Source: Trichobilharzia regenti (taxonomy: Eukaryota; Platyhelminthes; Trematoda; Strigeidida; Schistosomatidae). Taken from it: a stretch of DNA of 64,000 bases. Numbering within the stretch: position 1 is the stretch's first letter; each line of letters opens with the position of its first letter. The DNA lies in contig CALYDD020000413.1 of NCBI GenBank assembly GCA_944472135.2, forward strand, positions 62,001 to 126,000. Direction: 5' to 3'. This document shows positions 1 to 10,400 of this stretch, in pieces. The translations under genes and the position numbers were made by a program. The notes beneath the pieces were generated by a model. It searched no databases, was not told where the DNA came from, and saw only the letters and a list, made by a program, of their open reading frames with translations.

Positions 1-806
1 GTGTGCAAACATTGTTTAAAAGAGTTCAAACAAACTGTAGCACTCACTACTCCTGTGTTGAAGAGGATGGAGGAAAAATACCTACTAACCGTCTTCGAAA
101 AGAATGGATATTCTCACTGTTTCATCAAATAGTCCAAAGTCGAATCATAACACCAACAACAGGCCAATATCAAAGACCACAAGAAGATTCATTCTACCAT
201 ATATAAAAAATCTCTCAAATAAAAGCTAGAATATTGAAACATTTGAAATAGATATAGCACACAAGTCAGCCAGCCAGCCAGCACAATCACTTCATTCTAT
301 ATTGTACAAGTCCACTGATCCAACAGAAAGAGAAGATAAAATTAATACCATTCACAAAATAAACTGTATGAACTGTAACAGACATTACATCGGTCAAAAT
401 GGGCATCCTCTTCTAATCAGAATCCAAGAACACAAATTAGCTGTGAAAAGGCATGATAAATATTCTTTCATATCAATGCATGTGGATAATTAGGGACACC
501 AATTTAATGATTGGGAGAATGTCAAAATTTTAAATAGAGGAAGCACCAAAAATGCAGTCAAGAGAATTTCTATTAGCCTGGTAGACCAAATTTACCAGCT
601 AATAAAGAGTAAATCAAGTAACACGAAAGTTCAAATTCCAAGTCAGTAAAAATGATCAACAGAGATGTAAATGAACAACCAGTCATGACAGTGGTTCACA
701 GGAGATACAATTACACCATTCATAGAGAATGAATGGAAGATGTTGTCTAGAAGGGGTGGACGACGCAAGCTTCACAATTAATTCAGCCAGCTCAGAGAAC
801 ACAACT
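1..806 (+). mobile_element. Penelope-like element PLE-1, 3' part (RT C-terminus, GIY-YIG, 3' end), broken
   Basis: This is a retroelement coding relic cut by the window start. Positions 1-206 read as the RT domain tail (QTLFKRVQTNCSTH, then in another frame EEKYLLTVFEKNGYS, a PLE signature). Positions 302-493 read as the GIY-YIG nuclease (INCMNCNRHYIGQNG, then RIQEHKLAVKR). The frame is broken by an extra short CACT-like insertion near 45-60 and by a stop after FIK near 130. Both lesions recur in PLE-2. The 3' end (about 731-806) carries a decayed hammerhead-like hairpin and finishes in CAGCTCAGAGAACACAAC, as PLE-3 does. In PLEs the RT and GIY-YIG domains together copy and insert the element. 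This copy is non-autonomous. The 5' boundary and TSD lie outside the window. Confidence 0.88.
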
Positions 807-830
807 AATTCAATTGGTTAATCCTTTATT

Positions 831-1507
831 AATAAATAATAATAATAATCACTATCATTATTACATTGACTGAGCACTCAGTAGTAGTCAGTAACTAGAG
901 TCATGCGTCTAGTCTTTTGTTTGGTGCAGACTGAATTTTATCAGTCAAGTGTGCAATGTGGCCACCTATGCCACTAGTGGCTCCCCATCACACTGCGCTC
1001 TGAAGTGTTGTTACTTAAACAGTTGAAGGCAGTCGTCAGGATGTCCTAGACTTTGGTTTCGCGCTTGTTGATACTCAACAACCAGCAAGGCATATCTACA
1101 ACCTGAAGGAACTCATATCCTTTCTGAGATTCGAATCCGTGTCACCTCCGTGCTAAACATTACAAGAACATTTTATAAGATTCATTCGATTAAACGGTAC
1201 TTGTTAACTGAATATTAGATTGTAAATATGACATTTTATGGGGTATCAAGGATATACTTTCATGAGTATTACAGCTATATAATTCGTGTGATGCATCACT
1301 TGACTTTCACAATGTTTAAAACAATAAGCATTTGCATAATTCAAGCTTTAACTGTTAAACTTTTTAAAAATCAGATTTGGTTGAATGATACTTTAGATTT
1401 TGGTTTCTGAATACTATTCAATTTTCAACGTGTCTTACATATGGAACATAATCAGGTTTTAAAATTAGTCATCACAAACTATTCCTCAATAATAACTTAT
1501 TGACAGG
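831..1507. other. AT-rich stretch with a SINE-like fragment
   Basis: An ATA/AAT run fills 831-860. Around 895-1180 the sequence is less AT-rich, and on the minus strand it contains a B-box-like GGATTCGAATCTC (about 1129-1141), so a tRNA-derived SINE fragment is likely. From 1180 to 1507 I see only AT-rich DNA; the 60-residue open frame at 1228-1410 is low-complexity. Confidence 0.35.
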
Positions 1508-1895
1508 ATTTCATCATGAGCTGGCATCGGTTAGATAACCATTGGAAAACCAGCCATAGGGAGTACTGCCAGACAGCCGTTTCGTCAGCCTGGTTTGGGA
1601 CTCTGGTTCAGCAGTACGTACCCACAGCCAGGGTTCGAACCCAGGACCTTCTGGTCACAAGGCCACCTCGCAGATCATTAAACCACTGGGACCCAATCCA
1701 ATGGCCAGTTGACGAATTCCAACTTCTGTCAGTTCACAATGTGACGCAACAACTAGCGAATGTCATCGGTGGCGAGTATTTGTCCTCATGCCCAACCTGC
1801 TGTACCCTACTGGTCATGAATTCCCACTTGAACCCTAGGTAACCAACTATCTACCTGAATAGAGCCGATGTCAGATCATGATGAAACCCTGTAAC
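1508..1895 (-). repeat. SINE family A copy 1 (tRNA-derived, fold-back form)
   Basis: On the minus strand there is a tRNA-like head: an A-box-like CCCAGTGGTTTAATG and a B-box GGGTTCGAACCC (about 1628-1639). A tail with a ribozyme-like segment (GTACTGCTGA, GAGTCCCAAACCAGG, GACGAAAC) follows toward 1515. The far side (about 1840-1895) is an inverted version of the tail start (CCGATGTCAGATCATGATG). The same unit recurs at least twelve times in this window. The ribozyme core here has an insertion (CTGAACCAGA instead of CTGANGA). Confidence 0.7.
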
Positions 1896-2825
1896 TAATC
1901 AATGCAAACCAATACTTGAATAATAATAATAATAACTGGTGTTCAAACTTAAAAATTTCAGATTAAATCAATACTTTTAAGTACATAAAAAGAGAAGGAT
2001 AGGAAGGCATATATGTATTTTTTTTAAACAGGATAAATAGACTAAAAATGACCGGCGCTTCCCGTTAAGTAACCGCGGAAACTCTGAATAACCAATGAAA
2101 TCAATAAAGTCTTCATAAAATGAATCTGTGTCAAAAAGAAAAACAGCATTACTGGAGGGGGTGGGGGTGGAATAATCCATTTTATTGAAAAATATCACCC
2201 TGAACTTATTCCTTCCTTCTTATAGTGTAGCTATGCTTAGAGACAGTTCAGTTAGAGGATAAACACTTGTAACCAGCAGTCAGTCAGTCAAAGCATAGCA
2301 ACATGCCTTATAAGCATTTCACAGTCTCAGGCACTCTTGAGAAAATGTTGCACAATTTTTTTTAAAAGTTAATTCTGCTCAAACAGTTCACAGGTGAAGT
2401 TTCACCTATGGAAAACCCACACTCTGCTAAAATAAGCTGATTTGACAGCATACCGTTTACAGACAGTGTGACAACTACGAGAACATTAGGGGATTGATCT
2501 AACTGGAAGAATGCTTGTTAAGTGAATAAAAAGATTTTAAATGTGAGCTTTTCCTGGGTATTAAAAATGTAGACAGTTTCAAGAGTGTTACAGTTATATA
2601 GACGAATCTTACATAAGGTGAGCCACTACAATTCTTTTATCTTGTGTGACTTGACTTTTTGAAAGAGTTTAAATTAACAAGAATTTACATCATTCAAGTT
2701 TTATTAGGATTTAATTATCAGACTCATCATCAAAAGCCTTCTTTCCTCAAAAAAAAGTCCTATTTAATTGGTATTTTAAATTTAGTATCTGAATTTTGAC
2801 TAGTGAATACCATTCAGTTATTTTG
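1896..2825. other. No gene seen; AT-rich
   Basis: An AAT run lies at 1920-1936. A minus-strand open frame (1977-2198) has a pyrimidine-rich AG acceptor-like stretch upstream, but no donor and no recognisable protein. I see nothing supportable in the rest. Confidence 0.3.
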
Positions 2826-3015
2826 GTGCATAGTAACTAGCAGTACAATGTAGGATGCGCATTTCGTCCTATTTAAAACTCACATGTTAAATGAATCTAC
2901 AATCCCTAGGGGAATGATGGTGTTCTCATTGACACTCGAACTGAAAACTCTTCGTTTCAAACGCTAAAGCGTTATCTACTAGACCAAGAGAGTCACCTCT
3001 ACTACCTTAGGGATG
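2826..3015 (-). repeat. Smα-type SINE copy with eroded hammerhead
   Basis: On the minus strand a tRNA-like head (TGGTCTAGTAGATAACGC, about 2967-2984) leads to a tail with ATAGGACGAAATGCGCATCC (about 2852-2871). The latter is the 3' half of the known schistosome Smα hammerhead (GGAC stem II, GAAA, stem III, cleavage at AUC). The 5' half of the core (CTGANGA) has decayed to CATGTGA and stem II is lost, so cleavage is not expected. Confidence 0.7.
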
Positions 3016-3248
3016 GGTTAATACTATTAGATTACAAACAAGTAACTGTATAGTTACGAATAGGTGATTGCGTAACAACTTGTTATTTGCCCATTTAACA
3101 CAGCGTCTCTTATTGTTTTCGCTATTGTTACACTGAAATAAATTGGCTGTACTAAAAATACCTAGAAAAAAATTCACACTTCCATTTTGAACTTATAGTG
3201 TTTGTAACATTTTAGTGAAACTGTTCCTTTTCTGTCATCTACTCAGAA

Positions 3249-3300
3249 CACTACTGAGGAGTCCCCGTCTGGGACGAAACACCTCGTCCAAACTAGTTAA
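3249..3300 (+). ncRNA. Hammerhead-like motif with complete catalytic core
   Basis: CTGAGGA (3254-3260) fits the CUGANGA core. GTCCC/GGGAC (3261-3265 with 3271-3275) is a perfect 5-bp stem II with a 5-nt loop. GAAA is at 3276-3279. A15.1 pairs with U16.1 plus one C-G pair around a 5-nt loop, and cleavage would follow the C of GTC (3288). Stem I is the weak part: ACTA (3250-3253) can pair with TAGT (3294-3297), but only across a 5-nt bulge. Probably a SINE tail relic. Confidence 0.45.
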
Positions 3301-4181
3301 ACTACTAATGTAAGTTTAGAACTTAGGCACTGTGTTAGAATATAATTCCATATTACATAAGTTTATTTTAGATATCACTCAGTGATACAATATGAATAAC
3401 TGAATGTCATCTCAAACACAAATCGTTGCTTAAAATCAGATCACTTCAGTTGAACTACTGAATAATAGATTGATTTTATCTAAAAGAAAAAGATATATCA
3501 AACAGTTTTATCTTTTTTTTTTAATCGTTAGACTAACTGAGATAACCCTGTATTGACACATTACTATTTACTGTAGTGGATATCGTGTGAGCATGCGTGT
3601 CCGAAAATCATCTAGTCCAGCACTTTATCAGTCCAGCTAAACGGCATAACTGCTACCCATTTGTCTTGTGAACGAAGGATACCTCGTCGTCCACTTCTCC
3701 CCACACTAGTTAGCCAGCTAAATCTTCTCTTATCTGTTCTAATTGATGGCAGTCAGTTTATCTAAAAGAGCCTTGGACTAACCTCTTCTTCTTCCTCCTC
3801 CTACGACTACCTTTAATGTAAAGGATAATGAGTGTAAGTGAAATGGTAACATTGACTAATAATTTCGTTCAGGATTGAATGATGATGATGATGATGATTT
3901 GAAACATTCATTGATTTGTAGTACGGGATAACTATTATCTAATGTATTCATATAATGAAACTTCATCTATGCCTAAATAAAGTTACAACTAGAGGCTTCA
4001 GGTAATTATTCTTGACTATGATTACGGGAAACTGTTAGTATATGTTAAATAATACCTATTACTAAGATAAATGATTGTTTTCACATGAGTAACTATTCCA
4101 GTGGTACTTTAAATCAATCGTTGGCTAATCCTATTTCCAAGTATTGGTTTTGTAGGAATTTTGTTTGTTTGATTGAATGAA
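3301..4181. other. No gene seen; AT-rich with GAT microsatellite
   Basis: A short relic shared with repeat R1 and PLE-4's 3' flank (GCACTGTGTTAGAATATAAT, 3328-3347) lies at about 3325-3395, with a small hairpin ATCACTCAGTGAT. A GAT run is at 3880-3897. Nothing else is supportable. Confidence 0.3.
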
Positions 4182-4375
4182 GGATTTCATCATGAGCTGG
4201 CATCAGTTAGAGAACCACTGGAAAACCAGCCATAGGGAGTACTGGACAGTTATTTCATCAGCCTAGTTTGGGATTCTGGTTCAGCAGTACGCACCCATGG
4301 GGGTTCGAAACCATGATCTTTCGAAAAAAAAAAAGTATTTTTTACCATTGAGCCACTGGAACCCGATCCAGCTCA
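4182..4375 (-). repeat. SINE family A copy 2
   Basis: Same unit as at 1508: tail motif GAGCTGGCATCAGTTAGAGA, decayed ribozyme segment (TTTCATCAGCCTAGTTTGGGA) and a B-box-like GGTTTCGAACCCC on the minus strand. An A-run interrupts the head near 4326-4335. Confidence 0.65.
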
Positions 4376-4924
4376 TTTATTGTGGAAGAAAAATTATACT
4401 GTATGTGAACTGAATTGTCAATGAATAACTATGCGGAAAGCTGCAACGCTTCAGGTTGTACTACTTTACAAGTGAATACATAAATGGCAGAGAAAAGGAA
4501 GGGATGCAAAGAAACTATGCCTAACAGAAATGTATGGAGGATAGAATAATTACATAAAGAAGACAATTATAAAGTGTATTATGATAAGAAGAGAATGAAT
4601 AAAAACTAGAGAGCACTCACTCTATAACTGTTTCGTCTTACCATGCGACTCCTCAGTGACTTCATATGGCATTAAATCCAAGACTTTCAGATAACAAGAC
4701 AAACACATTATCATTCACAGTCACTCCTCGGTTTTCAAACCCTCTCTCACCAACGTTGATTCGTGTCAGAATGTTATTTACCTAATCCTTTCTTAATTCT
4801 CTCAGTTGCCTTCAACTTTCAATAGTTAAACTGACTACGTTGCTTTTCCTCTATGAAGATTTTACTCTTTTCTGCTAAATGACAAACATCTCCCTATTAA
4901 ATATGGAAACTCTAGTTAATCATC
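4376..4924. other. No gene seen
   Basis: AT-rich sequence without supportable coding or repeat signal. Confidence 0.3.
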
Positions 4925-5140
4925 GTCTGTGTATTGGTGGTTCAGCAGTCAACTAAGCATGCTAACTAAGCATGTGGTCCGTGGTTCGATTCCCGACTGG
5001 TGTACACCTTTATCTCCAATGAAAGGTTGGGTGTGAGGCTAATAGCCCCACCCCGAAAAAAACACCACTACTAATAAACCTAAAAGTTCAAAACCGAAAC
5101 CCTGTGTTCCCCTTGGAAAGCAAATGAATGAGAACGTGAG
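4925..5140 (+). repeat. SINE family B copy 1 (tRNA-derived)
   Basis: A tRNA-like head with B-box GTGGTTCGATTCCCG (about 4981-4995) is followed by a body containing GGTTGGGTGTGAGGCTAATA and a tail with AAAACACCACTACTAATAAA. The same order of blocks recurs at 11.9, 15.0, 15.5, 18.7 and 48.8 kb. Confidence 0.65.
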
Positions 5141-5444
5141 TATAATATCATCATCTAAAGAAGTAAATGGAGAACTAGTCTAAAGCAGACATGCAGTTAA
5201 ATATAATAAAAAAATTAATAAATAGAAGTTTCTCATGCTACATTGACTTGACAATAAAACGAATTTACGATACATGGCTTTAATACATAAATTTCAATCA
5301 ACTGAATGAGACTCTAGGCTGTCACTAAGTGATTAAAAGTCGAATAATTCAATCAATTAACCAACCATCAATTTATCATATCTTTATAGAAGCCTACTTT
5401 TCATGAGATGTTTGAAGTTAAAAGTAGATTTAATGAATAAAAAG
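5141..5444. other. No gene seen
   Basis: AT-rich spacer between SINEs; nothing recognised. Confidence 0.3.
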
Positions 5445-5915
5445 TTTTCAAGTTTGACCAAGGATTGATATCGGTTACAGAACCATTGAAAAACAGAAAT
5501 AGAGTACTGTTTCGTCAACCTAGTATGAGACTCATCAGCAGCATGCACCCACCGTCAGGGTTCGAACCCAAGACCTTATGGTTACAAGGCGACCTTACAG
5601 ACTATTAAGCCACTGGGACATGATCCAATGGTCCATGAATTCTAACTTCTACCAATCAGTGATTTTATAGTGACTACCAGCTAGTGTCATCGGTGAGCAT
5701 TTGTCCTCACTTCCAACAGGATGACCCCCATAGACTATTAAGTCGCTTATCAGTGACTGAATGGTTTACGAGCTTTCTTTGTAACCAGTAGGTTCATGGT
5801 TCGAAACCCAGTGGGTATGTACTGTTGAGGAGTCCCAAACTAGGAAGAGACAGTTGTCCAGTAAACTCTGGTGGTTTCTAATGATTCTTTAAATGTTATC
5901 AATCCATGGTCAAAA
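5445..5915. repeat. SINE family A copy 3, inverted pair
   Basis: The left half (5445-5690) is family A in minus orientation (B-box GGGTTCGAACCC on the minus strand near 5558-5569). The right half (5735-5915) is family A in plus orientation (ATGGTTCGAAACCC near 5793, tail ending ATCAATCCATGGTCA). Together they form an imperfect fold-back with the tRNA-like heads toward the centre. Confidence 0.6.
5818..5867 (+). ncRNA. Near-complete hammerhead motif in SINE family A
   Basis: GTACTG (5819-5824) can pair with CAGTAA (five of six bases) after the cleavage site to form stem I. The core is TTGAGGA (consensus CUGANGA, so C3 is U). Stem II is GTCC/GGA around CAAACTA. GAGA replaces GAAA (A13G). Stem III ACAG/TTGT leads to GUC, with cleavage before CAGTAA. 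Layout follows a type I hammerhead. Two core substitutions make activity of this copy unlikely. Confidence 0.5.
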
Positions 5916-6599
5916 ATGAAAAACAAATCAAATCCCTACAAATCAACTCTTGAGAATAAAAAGTTACATAAAAGTTAAATTCATTTCAAATACACCTGCT
6001 TTAACAAAAACATGATTTAGTTAAGTGGTGCAAGAGGCCGCTCACTGAATCTTTGTTCATCAAACCAACACCTAACATATACAGTAGGAGCTGTATAACA
6101 TCGATAAAGGAAAATAGCAAAACTTCACCTAGTGCGTATCAAAACACAAAAAACCACACATCACTTGTCCTTCAATAATTCTCAATTGATTAAATTTAAA
6201 TTAGTTGAAACAAAAATGTTATTTGAATGATAATGACTAACAGTCTAATGCAATAGACACTCGCATTCGTTCTCTTTGGGACTTGTCAGTTGAGTGATAA
6301 TATTCTGCCAAAGACTCGAACTTACTATTCATTTCACTGCTTGACACAGCAATCTACCAAATAGCATCATATGAAATTTGAGACATCATTGAAACTTGTC
6401 TACAAGGAGTTAACATGTCGACAGAAAAACAGAACATTTTAGTCAAATCTAAACGAGATGAGGAGTGATCATTGATTGTATACTTCAAGAGACGTTTTAA
6501 GTGGTGATTTAGAGTTTGAAATATATTTTAGTATGATAATAAATAATGAAAAATCAATAAACATTTTCAAGAGACAACTTGTAGCGATTTAACTTGTTA
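5916..6599. other. No gene seen
   Basis: AT-rich; no supportable feature. Confidence 0.3.
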
Positions 6600-7025
6600 C
6601 AAGTTTGATCACAAATTGATATCAGTTGGAGAACGAACCACTGAAGACCACAGAATACTGGACAGTTGTTTCGACCTAGTCTGGATTCTTCAGGTGTAGA
6701 CATTCCTAACTTTTGGAAATTATTCTATTGCTCGCTAGTAAATGACTACAGGACGAAGTTACTTAGAGTTTTTAGTGAGAAGTCGTGATCAGCCGGGCTC
6801 ACGTTATCGGGTCTATGATAGTGGCTAGCAGTCACGCGAATTGACAGACGTTAGGATTCAGGGGCTACTGGATGTCAGCCAGAGTGGTCAACTAGCACAC
6901 TCTGTAACCTCAAAGTCTTAGACCCCAGTCTTCGTCAGGGTTTATGAGCGCATGCTTCTGAAGTAGTTGTCTAATGATCCCCAGTTTTCAATGATTCCCT
7001 AAGTGGAGTCAATTCGTTATCAAAC
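6600..7025. repeat. SINE family A copy 4, decayed inverted pair
   Basis: The left edge has TTGATCACAAATTGATATCA and the right edge ends GGAGTCAATTCGTTATCAAA. These are the mirrored tails seen in the other family A fold-backs. The heads are degraded, with no clear B-box. Confidence 0.5.
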
Positions 7026-7300
7026 TTGAAGTAAACATTTCAACAACAAGTGCATTATAAGTTATCATTGTGAAATAACATAAAGTAAAATAATAAATTG
7101 TAAAACTTACCAATTATTTCCATAGTCTATACAAAAATGTATAATATAAATATATGTACAGATAGTTTGATATGAAAATAAAACGTTTACGAGTTGACTA
7201 GTGTTTTTCTGGTTTAGTTTAACTCGACAGTAAGCAAATAATCCAAGCGCTTCTTCCAAGAATTCCAAAACACCAATAAAGTCAAGTGAACAAAGGAAGT
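7026..7300. other. No gene seen
   Basis: AT-rich flank of the next insertion. Confidence 0.3.
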
Positions 7301-7917
7301 ATGCCTAGTTATACTTACTTTACTTTACTTTACTTCGGCTATCTCCTACGGGAGGATGAGCCGGCTTCATGAACCATGAAGTTTCATGGGAATTTGGTAC
7401 GAGTGATGTCCCCAGCATCGCTCGGCCTTTTGTTTGAGAGTGCAGCTCTAGCCTTTACACAGCCAAGTGTGACCTACAAGGCAGTAGGAGTGGAGTAAGG
7501 AGTCCACTATCCATTGGCAGCCGGTGACCGGAGTCCGGTTCATTCGCCTTTTTGAATGGGGCCAGTCATCCAGGGCATCCAATAAGCCCTTTGTCCATAC
7601 GTCTGCCGGTGAGCTCCAGTAAGCTTCATACGCCAGTCGTTGGAGGTTTGGAATCAGGATTTAGCCATCTCCCCTAGACTGTCATCCAATAGACAGTCAA
7701 CCCGGTGAAGAGCGCCGGGCATCCGCTTTTGCCCTCTCACTTTGGTGAAAAACACCTCCGCCACGTGAAGGCAGTGAGTAGGACTTCCTCAGGAGAGGCT
7801 ATGTAAGACGCCCGGTCATATGGGAGCATTTCAAGAGGTGTACGGAGGGGTGGCCAACCCGCAGCGCAAGACACCCACCCCCGACCATCCTGAGGCTTTG
7901 GAGGCATGCCTAGTTAT
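7301..7917 (-). mobile_element. LINE 3'-end insertion with 12-bp TSD
   Basis: The identical 12-mer ATGCCTAGTTAT occurs at 7301-7312 and 7906-7917 and brackets 593 bp that is clearly GC-richer than its surroundings. Read on the minus strand, the insert ends in GCCGAAGTAAAGTAAAGTAA, a short tandem AAGT tail typical of RTE- or CR1-like 3' ends. That makes it a 5'-truncated non-LTR retrotransposon lying on the minus strand. I found no coding domain, so it is probably 3' UTR. Perfect TSDs argue for a fairly recent insertion. A SINE with a long body is the alternative. Confidence 0.7.
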
Positions 7918-9657
7918 GTTGGTTGTATTTTATTATTTATGAGTGTATTGTAAGTTGTAAGTCAGTGGATATTCCTTTAATATAAACTGAAGGATAAATT
8001 TCATAAATAAGATGAGTCTATCACAATACAAATTGTGGAAGATTTGCGTTAGTTAGTTATTATTTTTTTCGTCTATGTTGATAGTCGATCAATTTTTCTT
8101 CTCGTAATTATAATTATTTGTTAGAAATTTCTATTCTCTTCTTCTTCTCCTACTCATACTAAACAGTCTGTCCCCCTCCTATGTAAAAATTATATTCTCT
8201 CTATGCCCGAATATCAGTCGTAATGAGATGATGGGTGTTGAAATTAAATAGTAGGCAAAATATGATTGGTTGATTTGTGCAGACTATGCGGAGGTGGAGA
8301 GAAAAAGTGGGTGGAGAAGGAAATCGCTTACTCATTTATGCATTTTTTACGTATACACAAGACTGAGAATCATGTGATCATCCAATAGTATGCATCAGGA
8401 ACAACAAACTTGGCTAATAACGATGATAATAATAATATTCATAGTAAAGTTGTTAAAATGAAACGTGTTCTTTAGTCGGGTAAAAATATACATACACACA
8501 CATACATACACACTAGTAGACAGGAGTGAAAATATCTGACCATATTTTTTATGAAAAATAACAACAATAAATGACCATTGACAAGTAATGTATCGAAAAT
8601 TGTGAGTTTGTATGACAGAAAGGCAACTGAACACACTCACACACACATATGCATACAGGATATCTATGCGTGCATATACCCTTATTATAATTTTTTGAAA
8701 CTTACCACATTTGACCTTGTTCATGGTCACACGGGGATGCTTACATGCAGTAAGCATGTGTTTTTGCGCATGAAAATATTAATAAACTATGGATTTTCAC
8801 TCTCTCTCTCTCCCTCTTTCTCCTTTTCTATAGGGTTAGTGTTCTACCAACGTGAAGCATAAACATATGTGAGAAGCATATGATATCTCCCCCTTAAAGT
8901 ATAAACAAAAAACTGATACATTTATGAACCAATAGAATTAACTCAATTTATTCTAACCAATCAGAAAATGAACTTAAATTTTGTAAGCCAATAGCTAGAA
9001 TAGCCGATCGGATAGATATACTCTAAAACTTCATTTAATGCGGTCAGACTTTTAATCTAATCAAATAATTTGTTGTTATATTCTCTTTGAAAATAAGACA
9101 GAGAATATGAAAGATGGATGTTGGAAATAAGACTCATATTCTAAATAAATTATTTTATACACCCAGTTCCCTTTAGTAGTTTGAATAAAGAAAGAACGAA
9201 CGAAAGAACATACAGCAGGATAATGCGACCTTATCTCATTTCGTGGATTCTCTTCAACTGAGCACATCCTAAATAAATTACTTATAATTTACAAAAAGGT
9301 ATCTCAACATACTTCTTCCTCAGTGACTTCGAGCTGTAGAGAGAAATTATAGGCGACATTATTTCGAAGAATATGTAAGCAGACAGTCATTCAGTGTTAA
9401 GAGAGTAACTAATTCTATAGTAGGGGTTGGAGTTCAGATTCTTTTGTAAATGAGGATGGGTGGAGTAGAGACAAACATATTATTGTGAAAGAGTTCAGGA
9501 GGTGGGTTGAGTTGAAGATGAGTAGTGAAGTAAAATTCTAAAATAGATCAAATAATTTAATTTGGTATATTCGGAAACTTAGTAGTGAGTAAAATTCAGT
9601 GAGTGAAAGTCAAAATCAAAGTTGAGTGGACTGTGAGGGATTAGTCACACTCGCCTT
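7918..9657. other. No gene seen; simple repeats
   Basis: CA-rich tracts (about 8490-8520 and 8630-8650) and a TC tract (about 8800-8825) drive the long open frames at 8395-8757 and 8578-8862. These have low-complexity translations and are not credible genes. The rest is AT-rich. Confidence 0.35.
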
Positions 9658-10400
9658 CTATATGCATAAGTTGGGTTGAAGTCTTTTGATGGCAATGCCT
9701 TTTGCAAACCGAGGTGAAGATGTTTTTCTTTGTTTATGGATTATTGTGAAAACCTGACTAATTTTCACTGTATGTTCCTTGATAATTAAGTGTCTGGTGA
9801 TTGTACTTGAGAACTATTGCCGGCTTTCAAAGAAGACTTTTAGGGATATGTTCAGAGAATCTAGCAGACGTAGTCCTCTCAGTCCTTGCTGTCTCAAGTG
9901 CGGATGAGTTGGTAAATGCAATTGGAATTGACATGAGCAGGATACTTATCCACTTCTGACTGAGTTAACGAACATATCATATTGTTAAGTTGAAGGAGTT
10001 TAGCGGCGGGAAATGTTCTTTACAATGTAATCTTAATTTTTTTTCACTTCATGTGGATACTTCTTCGCCTTTGTATGCTAGACAGGTAAAAACAGGTTTC
10101 TTTTCAACTATTTCGGGTTTCGGTCTAGGTGGTTTTTCCTTCCTATATTTCGATATGAACTTCTGAGGGTATCCATTTTCGATAAGTTTCTTTTCGATGA
10201 CTGCGAATTCCTTTTCTTATCTTCTGCTTTTTTTGTTATAGCTGAAGTACTCACTATTATTATTTGGTGAGGAAATGAGTACTTCAGGAGTACAATCATT
10301 ATGGGTTTTCTAACAGTCCACTTCTCACTGGTGACTGACTACAGATGGAATTCTCTAGAGTCTAGTGAAAGATTTTAACGGGTGAAGTCTATCACGTCGA
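9658..10400 (-). pseudogene. PLE-6: decayed Penelope-like RT/GIY-YIG relic
   Basis: This is visible only by joining minus-strand frames. Near 10200-10100 the reading is EFAVIEKKLIENGYPQKF then TCLAYKGEEVS, the PLE region after the RT fingers/palm. Upstream (10300-10250) VRKPIMIVLLKYS resembles the VYRKPTHT block. Downstream, SNCIYQLIRTC and SARFSEHIPKSL match the GIY-YIG start and RIREH block. SSTITRHLIIKEHTV and AIKRLQPNLCI then end at a stop at 9658-9660, parallel to the C-terminus of PLE-5 (AIHDFKPDLCV). Multiple frameshifts show a dead, old copy. It seems closer to the PLE-5 lineage than to PLE-1 to PLE-4. The upstream boundary is uncertain. Confidence 0.7.

Noticed and set aside
168..206. 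PLE-1, PLE-2 and PLE-3 frames all end in ...YHI-stop at the same place, suggesting a programmed frameshift.
   Set aside because: In each case this is the wrong frame after different upstream lesions (a small insertion in PLE-1/2, an A6 run in PLE-3). The correct frame reads LPYIK there. The shared ending reflects shared sequence, not a conserved shift.
1977..2198. Minus-strand frame with a good pyrimidine tract and AG acceptor-like sites.
   Set aside because: No donor in a sensible position, no recognisable protein and no partner exon.
8395..8862. Long open frames on both strands (120 and 94 codons).
   Set aside because: Translations are dominated by CA/TG and TC microsatellites and overlap each other. 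No domain and no splice context.
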